Shown piece by piece: positions 4,236 through 5,714 of a stretch of DNA of 5,714 nucleotides. Each line of letters starts with the position of its first letter. Position 1 is the first letter of the stretch. The position numbers and the translations under genes are program-made. A model generated the notes under the pieces. That model searched no databases. It saw only the letters and a list, made by a program, of their open reading frames with translations, and was not told where the DNA came from. Source of the DNA: Deltaproteobacteria bacterium (lineage in GTDB: Bacteria > Desulfobacterota > Binatia > Bin18); assembly GCA_016200595.1 (NCBI GenBank), contig JACQEL010000552.1, positions 1 to 5,714 of the forward strand. The letters are read 5' to 3'.

Positions 4236-5603
4236 CTAGGAGAGGCCGTATTTTTTGATTTTGTACCATAGGGTTCGCTCACTGATGTCCAGCAGTCGTG
4301 CGGCTTTGGCTTTGTTGCCAGCGACTTGTTGTAGCGCCTGACTCAGGAGCATCTTCTCTAAATGTTCTACTGCGGGAATGAGCGCGAGTCGTTGGGCAGG
4401 GGCTGGCGCTGCAAGAGAAGCGAGAGGCTCAGCCGCAGAGACAATTTCTGGGGGCAGATGCCGCGTGTCGATTTGTTCTCCCTGACCGAGAACCAGGGCA
4501 CGTTCAATGACATTTTCTAGTTCTCGCACGTTGCCCGGCCAGGCGTAGCTTTGCAAGTGCGTCAGTGCCGCGGTAGAGATGGTCGGGCGCCCGCGTCCCA
4601 GCTTCACGGCGTATTTCTCTATAAAGTAGTCGGCGAGTAAGGGCACATCCTCCACCCGGTCGCGCAGGGGGGGCATAGTGATGGTGAAGACATTGAGACG
4701 GTAAAAGAGATCCTCACGCAGGGTTCCTTGCTGCAGGGCGCGACGGACATCCTGGTTGGACGCCGCAATCACGCGGATATCAATAGAGATACTGCGGTTA
4801 CTACCCAGACGCTCGACTTCCTTTTCCTGCAGGACGCGCAGCAGTTTGGCTTGCAAAGGCGGACGCATCTCGGTCACCTCATCCAAAAAAATCGTGCCGC
4901 CGTCTGCCATCTCAAACTTGCCGACCCGCTCTTTAAATGCCCCGGTAAACGCCCCTTTGCTATGACCGAACAGTTCACTTTCGAGCAGATCCGGTGGGAT
5001 AGCCGCACAGTTAATCGGCACGAACAAGGCCTCGCGCCGCGGCGAGGCGCGGTGAATAGCCCGGGCGGCGAGTTCTTTTCCGGTCCCGCTCTCTCCCAGA
5101 ATCAGCACGCTGGTACTACTGTTAGCGACGTGACGGATGAACTCGTACTGTTGCTGCATGGCCGCACTCCGCCCGATGAATTCCCCCCAGCCTTTCTCCA
5201 CTTCCTCACGCAGGAACTGATTTTCTCGTTGGACGCGCTCAAGGGCTAAAGCTCTGCGAATGACTATTTCCACGGCATCGACATCAAAGGGGCGGAGAAT
5301 ATAGTCGTAGGCGCCATTCTTCATGGCCGCCACCGCACTCTCCACGGTGCCGTGCGCGGTCAGGACAATGACCGGGGCCTCGATCCCATGCTCCCGTAAC
5401 GCCGTTAAGAGGGCAACGCCATCCATCCCTGGCATCCGCAGGTCGGTCATGACCAGGTCAATGGGCACACTTTGCGCGAGTTTCAAGGCTTCCTGTCCGT
5501 CGGCAGCCAGCAGCACATCGTGTCCCATCTTATGCAACATGATTTCCAAAATGCGCTGCATCTTGGGTTCGTCATCAACGACGAGCACTTGCCGTTTGCT
5601 CAT
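4236..5603 (-). CDS. NtrC-family sigma-54-dependent response regulator
   Basis: 455 residues, a full-length three-domain activator. Receiver, residues 4-120: acidic Asp10/Asp11, phospho-acceptor Asp54 in MTDLRMPGMDG, Thr82. The usual lysine before PF is Arg104 (LRPFD). AAA+ sigma-54 interaction domain, about 142-370: Walker A GESGTGKE (170-177), the sigma-54-contacting GAFTGA loop (217-222), Walker B GGTIFLDE (235-242), arginine-finger region LREDLFYRLN (295-304) and WPGNVREL (355-362). Fis-type HTH near 414-454 (AGNKAKAARLLDISERTLWYKIKKYGL). An Ala/Pro-rich linker lies at 390-410. The start ATG is preceded by purine-rich GAAGAGAAGAAG. It should oligomerise on upstream sites and hydrolyse ATP to open sigma-54 promoters. 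A sigma-54-like promoter precedes it and another precedes the downstream operon, so both are likely targets. The partner kinase is not in the window. Confidence 0.95.
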   Translation of the reverse strand: MSKRQVLVVDDEPKMQRILEIMLHKMGHDVLLAADGQEALKLAQSVPIDLVMTDLRMPGMDGVALLTALREHGIEAPVIVLTAHGTVESAVAAMKNGAYDYILRPFDVDAVEIVIRRALALERVQRENQFLREEVEKGWGEFIGRSAAMQQQYEFIRHVANSSTSVLILGESGTGKELAARAIHRASPRREALFVPINCAAIPPDLLESELFGHSKGAFTGAFKERVGKFEMADGGTIFLDEVTEMRPPLQAKLLRVLQEKEVERLGSNRSISIDIRVIAASNQDVRRALQQGTLREDLFYRLNVFTITMPPLRDRVEDVPLLADYFIEKYAVKLGRGRPTISTAALTHLQSYAWPGNVRELENVIERALVLGQGEQIDTRHLPPEIVSAAEPLASLAAPAPAQRLALIPAVEHLEKMLLSQALQQVAGNKAKAARLLDISERTLWYKIKKYGLS

Positions 5604-5633
5604 AAGCTTCTTCTCTTCTGGTCTTCGTTAAGG

Positions 5634-5650
5634 AGCATATAAGGTGCCAA
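5634..5650 (-). promoter_or_regulatory. Sigma-54-like promoter of the response regulator
   Basis: The minus strand reads TTGGCACCTTATATGCT. TGGCAC is perfect, GG (5648-5647) and GC (5636-5635) are 10 bases apart, and the last base fits W. The bases CT after TGGCAC and the A before TGC deviate from consensus. A start near 5622 would leave a compact leader of about 19 bases holding the ribosome site. It suggests self-activation by the encoded regulator. Confidence 0.6.
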
Positions 5651-5692
5651 TCATTATCCTTTCTCTTGCTCCCTAGTAGTCCGTCCGGGGGG

Positions 5693-5702
5693 TTTTGCAG
5701 GG
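5693..5702 (-). promoter_or_regulatory. Candidate activator site upstream of the regulator gene
   Basis: TTTTGCAGGG is identical to 3880-3889 upstream of the operon promoter. It lies about 45 bp upstream of the -24 GG, around -70 to -80 from the predicted start. Supported only by recurrence and position. Confidence 0.3.
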
Positions 5703-5714
5703 TCATTGCGAGGA
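5703..5714. repeat. Possible edge of a dispersed TCATTGCGAGGA-type repeat
   Basis: TCATTGCGAGGA resembles the start of a dispersed palindromic repeat that I recall from many bacterial intergenic regions. Only 12 bases are inside the window, so this is weak. It suggests 5651-5714 is intergenic; the minus strand here shows no recognisable protein end. Confidence 0.25.

Noticed and set aside
4236..5603. Assignment as PrsR, the exosortase/PEP-CTERM regulator
   Set aside because: It is a similar-sized sigma-54 regulator tied to exopolysaccharide genes. However, there are no PEP-CTERM or exosortase genes here, and the receiver domain looks like a standard NtrC type.

Overview
The window carries three complete genes on the minus strand and the tail of one plus-strand gene that converges on them. 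Base composition is fairly GC-rich. There is an intact sigma-54 activator, two sigma-54-type promoters, and sugar-nucleotide and polyprenyl-phosphate glycan enzymes. This suggests a Gram-negative, proteobacteria-like organism, perhaps of the former deltaproteobacteria or a related uncultured lineage. The sequence alone does not fix the taxon.

Layout from right to left, in the direction of minus-strand transcription. At 5634-5650 is a sigma-54-like promoter, followed by an NtrC-family response regulator (4236-5603) with receiver, AAA+ and Fis-type HTH domains. Just beyond its stop lies a 222-bp hairpin-rich element (3991-4212). Next is a 343-bp regulatory stretch (3628-3970). It holds candidate activator sites (3844-3887), a second and very good sigma-54-type promoter (3766-3781), and a structured leader with a possible 12-codon ORF. 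Then comes a two-gene operon: a 671-residue fusion of a DegT/ArnB-type PLP aminotransferase with a membrane-anchored family 2 glycosyltransferase (1612-3627), and after 24 bp a Gfo/Idh/MocA oxidoreductase (553-1587). A 234-bp relative of the hairpin element (200-433) fills most of the gap to the convergent partial gene (1-141). I see nothing convincing in 142-183 or 454-552, apart from a weak inverted repeat at 503-525 without a T-run.

Inferred working: the response regulator, when phosphorylated by a kinase not in this window, drives its own gene and the sugar operon through sigma-54 RNA polymerase. The oxidoreductase would make a keto-sugar nucleotide, the aminotransferase half would aminate it, and the glycosyltransferase half would transfer a sugar (possibly this one) to a lipid carrier at the inner membrane, for a surface glycan or lipid modification.

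The most unusual feature is the pair of non-coding elements. Each has about 15-bp terminal inverted repeats and is flanked by a 5-bp direct duplication (ACCAG, or its complement CTGGT). Both sit at the same position of the same palindromic target repeat, but in opposite orientations relative to it. This is what two site-targeted insertions of a non-autonomous element into a REP-like repeat would look like.
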